Positions 1 through 7,314 of a stretch of DNA of 28,728 bases are shown here, piece by piece. The notes under the pieces were generated by a model. The model saw only the letters and a program-made list of their open reading frames with translations. It searched no databases and was not told the DNA's origin. Location of the stretch: IMG/VR virus record IMGVR_UViG_3300042545_000971, positions 1-28,728 of that record, one strand, 5' to 3'. The position numbers and the translations under genes are program-made. The first letter of the stretch is position 1, and every line of letters begins with the position of its first letter. Source of the stretch: a virus.

Positions 1-2
1 AT

Positions 3-743
3 AATCCTGGACAAGAATTTGCTGTTTTAAATTTTCAGTTTGAAATGGGTGATAGAGTAATTGGTGCAAGAGAATTAACTAAACCTCTAAGCATGGATAT
101 GAAAAAGATATTCAGTGCTCATCCTACCGATAAACTTTCTCCCACTGAAATACAAGACATAGAAAACTATTACAATAAGAAATGTAATGATGAGATATAC
201 TATATTACAGACCCTCTTACAGCTAAAGAATTTTCAAGAGAAGTTTTAAGATTTTATGCTGCTGTACAAAAACCTATTATTGTGACTTTAGATCATTCTA
301 TTCTTGTCAAAAAAAGTATAGATGAAGTAAGTCAAATAGAAGCATTGTATAATCTTTCTAGTGAAATGGTAGGTCTTAAGAAAAAAATACCAGATAGTAT
401 GTTTATTGTTCTTTCTCAAATGAATAGAACAATAGAAGATCACACTAGAAGACAATCTGGTACTGTAGGTAATTATCCAACATCTTCTGATTTGTTTGGA
501 GCAGATGCATTAATGCAAAATGCAGATGCTGTAATTCTAATAAACAGACCAGATTTAATGGGTATATCCGAATATGGTCCTGAAAAAATTAAAGTTGAAG
601 ACGGTATGGTGGTATTTCATCTTATTAAGAATAGGTTTGGTGAACAATGTATGTTGTTCTTTAAACAAGAACTTAAATATTTTGAAGTGCAAGAAGCACC
701 AACACCAAACACAAATAAAATAATGTTTAAAAAAATACCATAA
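3..743 (+). CDS. dnaB: DnaB-family replicative helicase, C-terminal part (5' end cut by window)
   Basis: This is the RecA-like motor domain of a hexameric DnaB-type (SF4) helicase, which unwinds DNA ahead of the replisome. The frame is open from base 3, before the first ATG at 45, so that ATG is internal. The first residues read NFQFEMGDRVIGARE, matching the 'FSLEM' segment that follows the DnaB Walker A. Further on come VTLDHSIL (Walker B region, usually DYLQL), VLSQMNR (the DnaB 'SQLNR' motif) and DLFGADALMQNADAVILINR (the 'SDLRESGSIEQDAD' segment). Walker A and the N-terminal domain lie left of the window. The stop codon TAA at 741-743 overlaps the next ATG by one base, so the two genes are translationally coupled. 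Confident for the family; the exact name is by motif only. Confidence 0.87.
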   Translation, partial: NPGQEFAVLNFQFEMGDRVIGARELTKPLSMDMKKIFSAHPTDKLSPTEIQDIENYYNKKCNDEIYYITDPLTAKEFSREVLRFYAAVQKPIIVTLDHSILVKKSIDEVSQIEALYNLSSEMVGLKKKIPDSMFIVLSQMNRTIEDHTRRQSGTVGNYPTSSDLFGADALMQNADAVILINRPDLMGISEYGPEKIKVEDGMVVFHLIKNRFGEQCMLFFKQELKYFEVQEAPTPNTNKIMFKKIP

Positions 744-1303
744 TGAGCTTATCAACAAAAACAGTTATTACTTCAGATGATAGGAAGATAGTAAATGAAC
801 AAATTAAAAAATATCATCAACCTGCATTTGATATGTTAGGGGAAATAAATCCACTTTTTCAACCACGTACAATGTTTACTTGGAACAATGAGATTCATGT
901 TTCTTTATACAAAAAAGAACTTACAGCTCCCGTTTTTTATATGGAGCTTATAAATGATGATATGTCTCCTAAGGATTCTGAAAGAACTCTTTATAAGTTT
1001 AGAGGAAATGTAGAATGTATTAACGAATATTTTAGCAAATCTTACACGGGTCAGTTTGGAGAATACAGTAAATATTTTGTACCTTTGGAAGATTTTGAAA
1101 AAGTAGATTTAAATAAAGTTTTAAAACCAAATGTAACACAAGCTCTTCCTTTTGACGAAGAGATTTATAAAACAGAAGATGAATTGGAAGATGCATTAAT
1201 GTCTAAGCTTACCATTAGAGATCATGCAGCTATTCAATGGAAGTTACCAGTTTCACAAAAAAAATGGTTAAATAAATTAATTCAAGAAATAAATAAAAAA
1301 TAG
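743..1303 (+). CDS. Hypothetical protein between helicase and Sak4-like ATPase
   Basis: I do not recognise this 186-residue protein. It is hydrophilic and mixed charged, with no signal peptide, membrane segment or cysteine motif. Near the C-terminus there is a well-formed segment, LTIRDHAAIQWKLPVSQKKW, the kind of short Trp-containing motif that can be a contact site. It starts inside the helicase stop codon (TAATG) and its own TAG stop at 1301-1303 is followed at once by the ATG of the ATPase. The three genes are therefore read as one tightly coupled unit, which suggests a replication or recombination accessory role; that is inference from position only. Confidence 0.8.
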   Translation: MSLSTKTVITSDDRKIVNEQIKKYHQPAFDMLGEINPLFQPRTMFTWNNEIHVSLYKKELTAPVFYMELINDDMSPKDSERTLYKFRGNVECINEYFSKSYTGQFGEYSKYFVPLEDFEKVDLNKVLKPNVTQALPFDEEIYKTEDELEDALMSKLTIRDHAAIQWKLPVSQKKWLNKLIQEINKK

Positions 1304-1987
1304 ATGGCACAAGGAATATTAATTGTAGGAGAGTCTGGATCTGGCAAAACTACAAGCATCGAACTATTAGATCCAAAAGAAACATTTATTATTAACGTTT
1401 CATGTAAACCTTTATCTTTTAAAGGATGGAGAAAAAATTATATTGAATGGACAAAAGACAATCCTACAGGTAATCTTTTCAAATCACCAGATCCTAAATC
1501 TATTGAGGCATGTATGAAATATGTGTCAGAAAAAAGACCTGAAATTAAAAATCTAATCGTTGATGATTTTCAATACATTTCTTCTTTCGAATTTTTTGAT
1601 AGAGCAGAAGAAAAAGGTTTTGAAAAATTTACTCAAATTGGTGCAACATTAGCAAGAATTTCAAGACTTCCTATGACTTTAAGAGATAACTTAATGGTTT
1701 TCTTTCTTACTCATGTTGAAGAAGGCACTGATATTGAAAACAGAAAAAGATATAAAGCTAAAACAATAGGACGACTTGTAGATGAAAAACTTACATTAGA
1801 AGGATTATTTACAATTGTACTATTTTGTAAAGCAAAGAAAGACAAAGATGGTAAGATCAGTTATATATTTGAAACACAAAATTCAGGTGATAATACATGT
1901 AAATCACCAAAGGATATGTTTTCATCTTCTATAATTCCTAATGACTTACAATTAGTAATAAAAACAATTCACGAATACGAAAATTAA
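1304..1987 (+). CDS. RecA-like P-loop ATPase, probably Sak4-type recombination/annealing protein
   Basis: A 227-residue P-loop ATPase. Walker A is GESGSGKT at residues 9-16, straight after a short N-terminal strand (MAQGILIV). Walker B is NLIVDDFQYI at about residues 82-91. A likely sensor strand, VFFLTHVEEG, follows. The small RecA-like core and its position directly before an SSB-like gene fit the Sak4 family of phage ATPases, which help anneal or exchange single-stranded DNA together with SSB. AAA_24-type phage ATPases of similar size are the main alternative. The start is fixed by the ATG that abuts the previous stop. Confidence 0.75.
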   Translation: MAQGILIVGESGSGKTTSIELLDPKETFIINVSCKPLSFKGWRKNYIEWTKDNPTGNLFKSPDPKSIEACMKYVSEKRPEIKNLIVDDFQYISSFEFFDRAEEKGFEKFTQIGATLARISRLPMTLRDNLMVFFLTHVEEGTDIENRKRYKAKTIGRLVDEKLTLEGLFTIVLFCKAKKDKDGKISYIFETQNSGDNTCKSPKDMFSSSIIPNDLQLVIKTIHEYEN

Positions 1988-2012
1988 ACATTAACAATTA
2001 AATTTTAAAAAA

Positions 2013-2669
2013 ATGGCTTTAAGCACAAAAAACATCAAAATTTCGGAAGGAAGACTTTCCAAAACTATTAACCCTGGAAACATTAAGGGTAAAATTTATG
2101 ACATTTCTTTGAAACCTGGATATAATCAAGGAAGTTATTATCTTATATTATCTATTGAAACAGAACCTATTGAAAACTTTGAAGGTTTCTTTATTAACTC
2201 TCAAGATGAATCTCAAGGAAAACATAAAGGTCAAGTAGGTAGAATAAGATATTCTCAATATGCTTTTGAAACTAAAACACTTCCTTCTGGTATTAAAGTT
2301 GATAGAGATGAGAATATTTTAAAAGCTATTTTGACATTAGCAAAAGCACAAGGTATTAGTGATACTATCAACGAAGTAGAAGGTGATACTATTGAAGAAT
2401 TTGTAATTAATGCAAAACCTGTAATTTGTAATGATATTTATTTAAATTGGTGTATTGCGGGTAAAGAATATAGCAATAAAGATGGATATACTGCTTATGA
2501 CTGTTTTATTCCAAAAGTAACAAATAAGAAATTTGGATTTGCAATGGATGATAATGCTGTAATTACTTTTAATGAAGCTGAACACATTATAAAAGAAAAA
2601 AAGAAGCAATCTGAAAATGTTTCTGATTTTGAACCACAGACAAAGAGTAGCGACTTTGATATGTTTTAA
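2013..2669 (+). CDS. ssb: Single-stranded DNA-binding protein (SSB-like)
   Basis: A 218-residue protein with a beta-rich first two thirds (alternating hydrophobic strands such as GSYYLILSIETEP) and a low-complexity, Lys/Glu/Ser-rich tail from about residue 190. The tail ends in acidic and aromatic residues, SSDFDMF, as bacterial SSB tails end in DDDIPF, the docking site for replication partners. No sequence motif proves an OB fold, so the call rests on the tail, size, position next to helicase, Sak4-like ATPase and primase, and resemblance to SSB-like proteins of crAss-like phages. It is the last gene before the terminator at 2687-2720. Confidence 0.65.
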   Translation: MALSTKNIKISEGRLSKTINPGNIKGKIYDISLKPGYNQGSYYLILSIETEPIENFEGFFINSQDESQGKHKGQVGRIRYSQYAFETKTLPSGIKVDRDENILKAILTLAKAQGISDTINEVEGDTIEEFVINAKPVICNDIYLNWCIAGKEYSNKDGYTAYDCFIPKVTNKKFGFAMDDNAVITFNEAEHIIKEKKKQSENVSDFEPQTKSSDFDMF

Positions 2670-2686
2670 TTGTTAATTGTTTGTAA

Positions 2687-2720
2687 ATAAAAGGGGGAGT
2701 AACATCCCCCTTTTATTTTT
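2687..2720 (+). terminator. Rho-independent terminator after the SSB gene
   Basis: A 12-bp perfect stem (2687-2698 with 2705-2716; five G-C pairs flanked by A-T pairs) encloses the six-base loop GTAACA and runs into a T-rich tract. It lies 17 bases after the SSB stop and before the primase start, so it ends the helicase-ATPase-SSB operon. The A-rich left flank might allow some function on the other strand. Confidence 0.85.
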
Positions 2721-2736
2721 ATTTTAATTTTAAACC

Positions 2737-3720
2737 ATGCTAACAACCAAAAATATAATAATAGATTATAAAGACGTACCAACTACATGGATATTTGAGC
2801 ATTATTGCAACCTTAATCAGAAATTAAATGGTCAGGATGTTAAAATAAAAAGTATGTTTAATAATGCTGATAAGATCCCAAGCATGTGTATTTATTATGA
2901 TAAAATAAAAAGCGTATACAAATTTAAAGATTTTTCTAGTGGTAAATCTGGTGAAGGTGCCAATCTACTTATGTATCTGTATAATCTAACATTTAGTGAA
3001 GCTGCTTTTAAACTTATTAACGATTATAAAGAATACATTAAGAATAATCATAAATCAGATGTAAAAATTAATGAATATGCTAAGTTTAAAGTAACAGACT
3101 TTATTATAAAAACATGGAATATATTAGATAGAGACTTTTGGGTAAAATATAATATTGGAACTACTATTCTAAATAAATATAATGTTAAACCTCTTAGTAA
3201 ATACACTATGAGTAAAGAAGAAGATGGTAGGACAGAAAGCATTACTATATCTGGTGATTATTTATATGGATATTTTAAAAATGATGGTACACTCTATAAA
3301 ATTTATCAACCAAAAAATAAAAAAAAGAAGTTTATAAAAGTAAAATCTTATATACAAGGTCTTGAGCAATGTGAAAATCATTCTTATTTGCTTATAACTA
3401 GTAGTCTTAAAGATATTATGTCTATCAAAAGTCTCGGTGTTAAAATAGATTGTATAGCTGCTGATAGTGAAAACACATTTATTCCTAAATCGGAAATAGT
3501 TAAACTTATGGAATCTTATAAGTCTATATCTGTATGTTTTGATAATGATTTACCAGGTATTACATCTATGCAGAAATATAAAGAACTTTATGGGTTTAAT
3601 GTATTTTATTTACCACTCAGTAAAGATATAAGTGATAGTATTAAAGATTATGGAGTTAAGAAAGTTTTATATACTTTTGTTCCTCTAATAAATAAATCAT
3701 TTGAAAATGGCAAAAGCTAG
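2737..3720 (+). CDS. DnaG-type primase with variant Toprim domain
   Basis: A 327-residue primase-like protein that would make RNA primers for the polymerase. The N-terminal third resembles the zinc-binding domain of DnaG-type primases in layout (substrate strand, FKDFSSGKSGEGANLLMYLY segment, helix) but has no paired cysteines to bind zinc. The C-terminal half is a Toprim domain: LLITSSLKDIMSIKSLG at about residues 218-234 is the first Toprim motif with Ser replacing the usual catalytic Glu, and VCFDNDLPGI at about 266-275 is the DxD metal motif. The position after the SSB terminator and next to helicase and HNH genes supports the role. Its last 14 bases overlap the HNH gene. Confidence 0.75.
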   Translation: MLTTKNIIIDYKDVPTTWIFEHYCNLNQKLNGQDVKIKSMFNNADKIPSMCIYYDKIKSVYKFKDFSSGKSGEGANLLMYLYNLTFSEAAFKLINDYKEYIKNNHKSDVKINEYAKFKVTDFIIKTWNILDRDFWVKYNIGTTILNKYNVKPLSKYTMSKEEDGRTESITISGDYLYGYFKNDGTLYKIYQPKNKKKKFIKVKSYIQGLEQCENHSYLLITSSLKDIMSIKSLGVKIDCIAADSENTFIPKSEIVKLMESYKSISVCFDNDLPGITSMQKYKELYGFNVFYLPLSKDISDSIKDYGVKKVLYTFVPLINKSFENGKS

Positions 3721-4132
3721 AAAATCTAAAGTTGTAAAAACAAGAAAAAATGCTGTATCTAAAACTAGAAATTCTGGTACAATGACAGAAGCAGCATTTT
3801 GGTCATTTATAAGATCAGCATTAAGACAGAAGTCAAGATGGTGGAAACCAGTTTCAGAATGTAAACAAAATGCTAGAAGAATATATGCAGGACCATTGAA
3901 AAGACAAAAGTGGGAATTTCAATGTAACTATTGTAAAAAATGGTTTAAAGATAAAGATATAGCCGTTGACCACATTATACCTGCTGGTGCGCTTAACTGT
4001 TGTTATGACCTTCCAGAATTTGTTGAAAAACTATTTTGTGAAGCTGGAGGATTGCAAGTATTATGTGCTAATGGAGAAAATTCATGTCACCATATTAAAA
4101 CGCAAAGTGAAAGAAAAAATAAAAGATGTTAA
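3707..4132 (+). CDS. HNH endonuclease-domain protein
   Basis: A 141-residue protein with a very basic N-terminus (MAKARKSKVVKTRK) and an HNH nuclease fold. A first zinc knuckle, CNYC, is followed by AVDHIIPAG (first His of the HNH motif), then LQVLCANGENSCHHIKTQSE, which holds the second Cys pair and last His. HNH proteins cut or nick DNA with one metal ion. I start it at ATG 3707 inside the primase 3' end; a TTG two codons earlier is less likely. Its fixed place beside the primase makes a replication or packaging nuclease as plausible as a homing enzyme. Confidence 0.8.
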   Translation: MAKARKSKVVKTRKNAVSKTRNSGTMTEAAFWSFIRSALRQKSRWWKPVSECKQNARRIYAGPLKRQKWEFQCNYCKKWFKDKDIAVDHIIPAGALNCCYDLPEFVEKLFCEAGGLQVLCANGENSCHHIKTQSERKNKRC

Positions 4133-4142
4133 AAATATAAAT

Positions 4143-4352
4143 ATGGAAGATTATAAAATAAAAGAAAATGAAAAATTTTTTACTAATGTATTAAATATGT
4201 TAGTTGAAGGAGGTTCATATGGATTTCCTAAAGCTATGCAGACTTATACAAAAGAAAATAATAAATTAGTAGGAAATGCAATAGCTTTATCACATATAAA
4301 AGATATAGTTAGTGATGAATTTTATAATGAAAATTTTAAACTAAAAGAATAA
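4143..4352 (+). CDS. Small hypothetical protein (69 residues)
   Basis: Unrecognised. The open frame reaches back into the HNH gene, but the part before ATG 4143 is only the shadow of that gene; from 4143 it reads as an ordinary small acidic protein (MEDYKIKENEKFF...). It contains VEGGSYGFPKAMQTYTK and a predicted helix-rich C-terminus. No cysteines or membrane segment. It lies 10 bases after the HNH stop and 5 bases before the next small gene, so it is part of the same transcript. Confidence 0.6.
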   Translation: MEDYKIKENEKFFTNVLNMLVEGGSYGFPKAMQTYTKENNKLVGNAIALSHIKDIVSDEFYNENFKLKE

Positions 4353-4357
4353 AACTT

Positions 4358-4537
4358 ATGCCAGAACTACATGAAACAATGATGGGTAAAAAACTTATTA
4401 CATCAGATATACCTAAACTAATAACTAATATTGAAAAATTAGGAGGTATTTTAGAAAAAATAAATGTTACTTTAGAAGATATGTATGACATATTACTAGA
4501 ATTTAAAACTAATCAAAATGAAAGAATTAACAAATAG
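4358..4537 (+). CDS. Small hypothetical protein (59 residues)
   Basis: A short gene beginning at ATG 4358 (MPELHETMMGKKLITSDIP) and ending TAG 4535-4537. The middle shows a heptad-like pattern of Leu/Ile residues (PKLITNIEKLGGILEKINV), so a single amphipathic helix or small coiled coil is likely. Function unknown. It starts six bases after the previous stop, and its last 20 bases overlap the next small gene, typical of compact phage operons. AT-rich codon use matches its neighbours. Confidence 0.55.
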   Translation: MPELHETMMGKKLITSDIPKLITNIEKLGGILEKINVTLEDMYDILLEFKTNQNERINK

Positions 4538-4640
4538 TCAATTAATTCAGTTTATAGAAAGCCTGGAAGCTACTTGTACAGATAAAGTTACAGTAGCTAA
4601 AATTGTAAAATTTTTAAAGGAAAACAATATATGGAATTAA
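4518..4640 (+). CDS. Very small hypothetical protein (40 residues)
   Basis: A 40-codon frame (MKELTNSQLIQFIESLEATC to KENNIWN) that overlaps the previous gene by 20 bases and the thioredoxin-like gene by 10. It exactly fills a stretch otherwise without a gene. The peptide looks like two amphipathic helices, a plausible small helical-bundle or helix-turn-helix-sized protein. No family is recognised. The position in a chain of overlapping starts and stops favours a real gene, but its length leaves doubt. Confidence 0.5.
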   Translation: MKELTNSQLIQFIESLEATCTDKVTVAKIVKFLKENNIWN

Positions 4641-4909
4641 AAATACTTAGATTTGGAGCAGTATGGTGCCAACCATCTAAAGTAGTTGATTCTATTGTAA
4701 ATATGATTAATGAAGAAAATGATAATGTAGAATACATTACATATGATTATTCAGATGATCCAGATATGTTTAGCAAATATAAAATAATAAGTGTACCAAC
4801 ACTTATTATCTTAGATAAAAAAGATAAAGAATTAGAAAAAATTAGAGGAATATTTCCTAAAATAAAATTGACATTATTAATAGAAAAATATAAAAATGAA
4901 AACATTTAA
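4631..4909 (+). CDS. Thioredoxin-fold protein with CxxS active site
   Basis: A 92-residue protein of thioredoxin size. The active-site segment is FGAVWCQPSK (residues 8-17): the first Cys is kept (Cys13) but the second is Ser16, giving CQPS instead of CGPC. The cis-proline loop ISVPTLIIL lies at about residues 54-62. With a single thiol it cannot make the usual internal disulfide, so it may act as a monothiol glutaredoxin-like enzyme, trap mixed disulfides, or serve as a structural subunit (phage T7 recruits thioredoxin as a polymerase clamp). The start overlaps the upstream small gene and the end overlaps the nuclease gene by 14 bases. Confidence 0.8.
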   Translation: MELKILRFGAVWCQPSKVVDSIVNMINEENDNVEYITYDYSDDPDMFSKYKIISVPTLIILDKKDKELEKIRGIFPKIKLTLLIEKYKNENI

Positions 4910-5930
4910 TGAATTAAGTGATTATATACAAAGTGCAGAAGATAAGTTTTATAGTGAGTATTTTTATTTTTCATACAGCAGTATAAATAAATTACTATGG
5001 AATCCAGCAGCTTTTTATCAATCATATGTTCTTGGACAAAAAGAGGAAATAACATCTCCTTCTTTGTTACAAGGTAAAGTAATACACGCTCTTCTACTTA
5101 GTGAGCAATACTTTAATGATATGTATATTATATCTAAGGATAATTTTCCAACAGGAAATTCTAAAATTGTAATTGACAAATTGTTTAATCATTATAAAGA
5201 ACTAAAAGCTAACGGAGATGAAAGAACATCATTAAATGAATTTGAAAATGCTATATTAGATATTCTTTTAGACATGAAATATCATCAATCTCTTAAAACA
5301 GATCAACAAAGATTAGATAAAATTATTACACCTGAAACAGAAAATTACTGGAACTTTCTTACAACCAAAGAAAATAAAGAAGTTATTGATACACAAACAT
5401 ATAATTTCTGTTTAGATGCGACTAATATTATTAGAAAAAACCCAGAGATTTCAGAATTAATGGGTCTTAATTTAACAGAATTTGATAACAAAGAAGTGCA
5501 CAATGAGATTGAACTGAGAAAAAAGTTAGATAGGTTTTCATTTGGACTTAAAGGAATTCTAGATAATATTGTTTTAGATCATGAACATAAAACAATATAT
5601 ATCAACGATCTTAAAACAACTAGTAAAGAACTCAAAGATTTTCCAGAAAGTATAGAATATTATTCATATTGGATGCAAATGACTGTTTATATGATATTAG
5701 TATATTTTAATTATAATAATTATATTAGTAATGAAAACTATAAAATAAAATCTCATTTTATAGTTATTGATAAAAACATGATGACATACGCCTTTGAAAT
5801 AAGTAATAATACACAACAAACATGGTTTAATAGATTTATGAATGAAGTAATGCCTATAGTAGAGTATCACTATACAGAACATAATTATACTCTCCCTTAC
5901 AAATTTTGTAAACAAAAGTTTATTTTATAA
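4896..5930 (+). CDS. PD-(D/E)XK nuclease, RecE/RecB-like exonuclease
   Basis: A 344-residue nuclease of the PD-(D/E)XK superfamily, close in layout to RecE-type/DUF3799 phage exonucleases. It opens with YSSINKLLWNPAAFYQ (residues about 27-42, the conserved N-terminal helix), then QGKVIHALLL near residue 60 (GxxxH motif), GILDNIVLD near 218-226 (first acidic residue) and YINDLKTT near 235-243 (the DxK core). A downstream YYSYWMQMTVYMILV segment matches the 'QxxxY' region of the family. It probably resects DNA ends to give substrate to the Sak4-like ATPase and SSB for recombination or DNA end processing. Confidence 0.82.
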   Translation: MKTFNELSDYIQSAEDKFYSEYFYFSYSSINKLLWNPAAFYQSYVLGQKEEITSPSLLQGKVIHALLLSEQYFNDMYIISKDNFPTGNSKIVIDKLFNHYKELKANGDERTSLNEFENAILDILLDMKYHQSLKTDQQRLDKIITPETENYWNFLTTKENKEVIDTQTYNFCLDATNIIRKNPEISELMGLNLTEFDNKEVHNEIELRKKLDRFSFGLKGILDNIVLDHEHKTIYINDLKTTSKELKDFPESIEYYSYWMQMTVYMILVYFNYNNYISNENYKIKSHFIVIDKNMMTYAFEISNNTQQTWFNRFMNEVMPIVEYHYTEHNYTLPYKFCKQKFIL

Positions 5931-5940
5931 ATTGTAAATA

Positions 5941-6477
5941 ATGATAAAACAGTTATATAGTAAGTATTTTCAGAAATCTAAAATATTTCTTTATCCTCTT
6001 CTCGGACTTCCTAAATCTGAAAAAGATGAGTTTTTGGTAGAAACATTTCTAAAATACGAAGATATAGAAATAGAAGACTGTAAAATCATTTGTCAATATA
6101 ATGTAAAAGATGTTTTATGCTTTCTTAAATACAGAAAAGATAACATATTAAAATCACCATATTTTATTTTTGAGAAACAATTAGATAAAGATGTGTATAT
6201 ATTTATTTTTGATTTATCAAACTTCAAAACAGATTATCACTATTTCTTGTTAGGAAATTATTCTAAATTCACTCAAAAATCAAAAAATCTTATTAAAAAA
6301 TATTTTGGTAACAACTCACAACAGTATGAATATATAGATACTTTTTTATATCCTACAGAATATTTTGAAAAATACTCTGAGCTTTTAGATGTAAATAAAG
6401 AAACTTTAATTTATATTGGAGAGTTGTGTGATAAGTATGATTTTGAAAAAGAATGGTTAAATAACTTAAATACTTAA
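5941..6477 (+). CDS. Hypothetical protein (178 residues)
   Basis: Not recognised. It is rich in aromatic and Lys residues with a central DVYIFIFDLSNFKTDYHYFLLGNYSKF stretch (split here in the protein as strand, loop, strand) and a conserved-looking opening, KIFLYPLLGLP. No catalytic motif or membrane segment is clear. It is separated by 10 bases from the nuclease gene and is the last gene before a promoter at 6488-6518, so it probably ends the upstream transcript or is read through. Confidence 0.72.
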   Translation: MIKQLYSKYFQKSKIFLYPLLGLPKSEKDEFLVETFLKYEDIEIEDCKIICQYNVKDVLCFLKYRKDNILKSPYFIFEKQLDKDVYIFIFDLSNFKTDYHYFLLGNYSKFTQKSKNLIKKYFGNNSQQYEYIDTFLYPTEYFEKYSELLDVNKETLIYIGELCDKYDFEKEWLNNLNT

Positions 6478-6487
6478 AATTTTTTTT

Positions 6488-6518
6488 TTTGGTTTTTAAA
6501 AACAGATTCATATATTTG
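6488..6518 (+). promoter_or_regulatory. Bacteroides-type promoter for the 126-residue gene
   Basis: TTTG at 6488-6491, then 19 bases, then TATATTTG at 6511-6518, a full match to the Bacteroides housekeeping promoter (TTTG, 19-21 bases, TAnnTTTG). Transcription would start near 6522-6525, leaving a leader of only about ten bases before ATG 6533. It sits in one of the few non-coding gaps of the window, just after a run of T. Confidence 0.75.
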
Positions 6519-6532
6519 CAAAAACAATTTCA

Positions 6533-6913
6533 ATGAAAAATATGATGCTCTATAAAAGCGGATGGGGAACAGAATCAAGTTTCGTACCTACTTTTAAAAT
6601 GATTCCTACATTATCTGATTGCCCTTTTAACGAGGTGTTATTTGATCCTAACAGTAAAATACTCGCTGTAGTAAGTAAAGAAAAAAAACAAGCTTATAGA
6701 TTAGTTCCTAAATTAAATGACAAAGGTAGACCTGTAATTGTAACAGAAAAGGGTGTACCTGTTGAAGTTCAAGAAAGGAAACTTATGGATAACTTCTATG
6801 AATATTATCTAGAAAATTTAGATGATGTTCAAAGATTTATAGAAACGTTTGCCATCAATTCTGAAAGTTTTGATTGGAAAGAATACTTTAAAGAAGAAAA
6901 GAAACAAAATTAA
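6533..6913 (+). CDS. Hypothetical protein in its own transcription unit (126 residues)
   Basis: An unrecognised soluble protein. It begins MKNMMLYKSGWGTESSFVP, has a central strand-rich part (SKILAVVSKEKKQAYRLVPK) and a helical acidic C-terminus ending in Lys/Glu. The gene has a consensus promoter just upstream (6488-6518) and a strong terminator just downstream (6931-6964), so it can be expressed alone, unlike its neighbours. That suggests a product needed early, continuously or in higher amount than the replication genes. Function cannot be named from sequence. Confidence 0.8.
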   Translation: MKNMMLYKSGWGTESSFVPTFKMIPTLSDCPFNEVLFDPNSKILAVVSKEKKQAYRLVPKLNDKGRPVIVTEKGVPVEVQERKLMDNFYEYYLENLDDVQRFIETFAINSESFDWKEYFKEEKKQN

Positions 6914-6930
6914 AAACCAACAAACTAAGA

Positions 6931-6964
6931 AAAGAGTGTGCAATATCAGCACACTCTTTTTTTT
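6931..6964 (+). terminator. Rho-independent terminator closing the single-gene unit
   Basis: An 11-bp perfect stem (6931-6941 with 6949-6959, arms AAAGAGTGTGC and GCACACTCTTT) with the loop AATATCA runs into eight T residues (6957-6964). It lies 17 bases after the stop of the 126-residue gene and eight bases before the next ATG. Confidence 0.92.
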
Positions 6965-6971
6965 CACTATT

Positions 6972-7283
6972 ATGAAGATTCCTTGTATTTGCATAGACGA
7001 TAGCTTTAGACCTGAGTCATTTCCATCAAGTAAATGGGTGGTTAAAAACAGAAAATATCACATAATTAATGTTTCATTTCATCCATTACAAGATGGTGGT
7101 GTACAAGGTGTTACATTAGCAGAAATTGATTTAAATGATGGATGTTGCTATCCATACAAAACATTTAGAATTAACCGTTTTGCTATAACAGAAGAAGACT
7201 TTTTAAAACTTGTAGATGCACTTAAAAAAGATAAAAAAAATGTTGAAGAAGTGCTCAGAAAAGAAGAATTAGAATTAGTATAA
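6972..7283 (+). CDS. Small conserved-looking protein (103 residues)
   Basis: I start this gene at ATG 6972, after the terminator; the open frame extends further left only as a shadow of the upstream gene. The protein begins MKIPCICIDDSFRPESFP and has a central part reading GVTLAEIDLNDGCCYPYKTF followed by RINRF. Small proteins of this pattern (a beta barrel-like domain ending 'YPYxxFRxxRF') are common in Bacteroidota and their phages, with no known function that I can name. The C-terminal 30 residues are a charged helix rich in Lys and Glu. Cysteines 5, 7 and a CC pair might bind metal, but no standard finger is formed. Confidence 0.72.
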   Translation: MKIPCICIDDSFRPESFPSSKWVVKNRKYHIINVSFHPLQDGGVQGVTLAEIDLNDGCCYPYKTFRINRFAITEEDFLKLVDALKKDKKNVEEVLRKEELELV

Positions 7284-7314
7284 AAGGGAGACAGCTTAAC
7301 TGAATAAATTAAAT

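Noticed and set aside
2668-2686. Near-tandem TTAATTG repeats just before the first terminator
   Set aside because: Only two copies in very AT-rich DNA; no promoter match or palindrome supports an operator or origin.
3966-4142. Left extension of the 69-residue gene into the HNH gene
   Set aside because: This part is a different frame of the HNH coding sequence and shows no protein-like pattern; ATG 4143 after the HNH stop is the better start.
4206-4225. AGGAGG followed by ATG, a possible gene start inside the 69-residue ORF
   Set aside because: The frame after this ATG stops after about 13 codons, and the motif lies in the coding sequence of the 69-residue gene.
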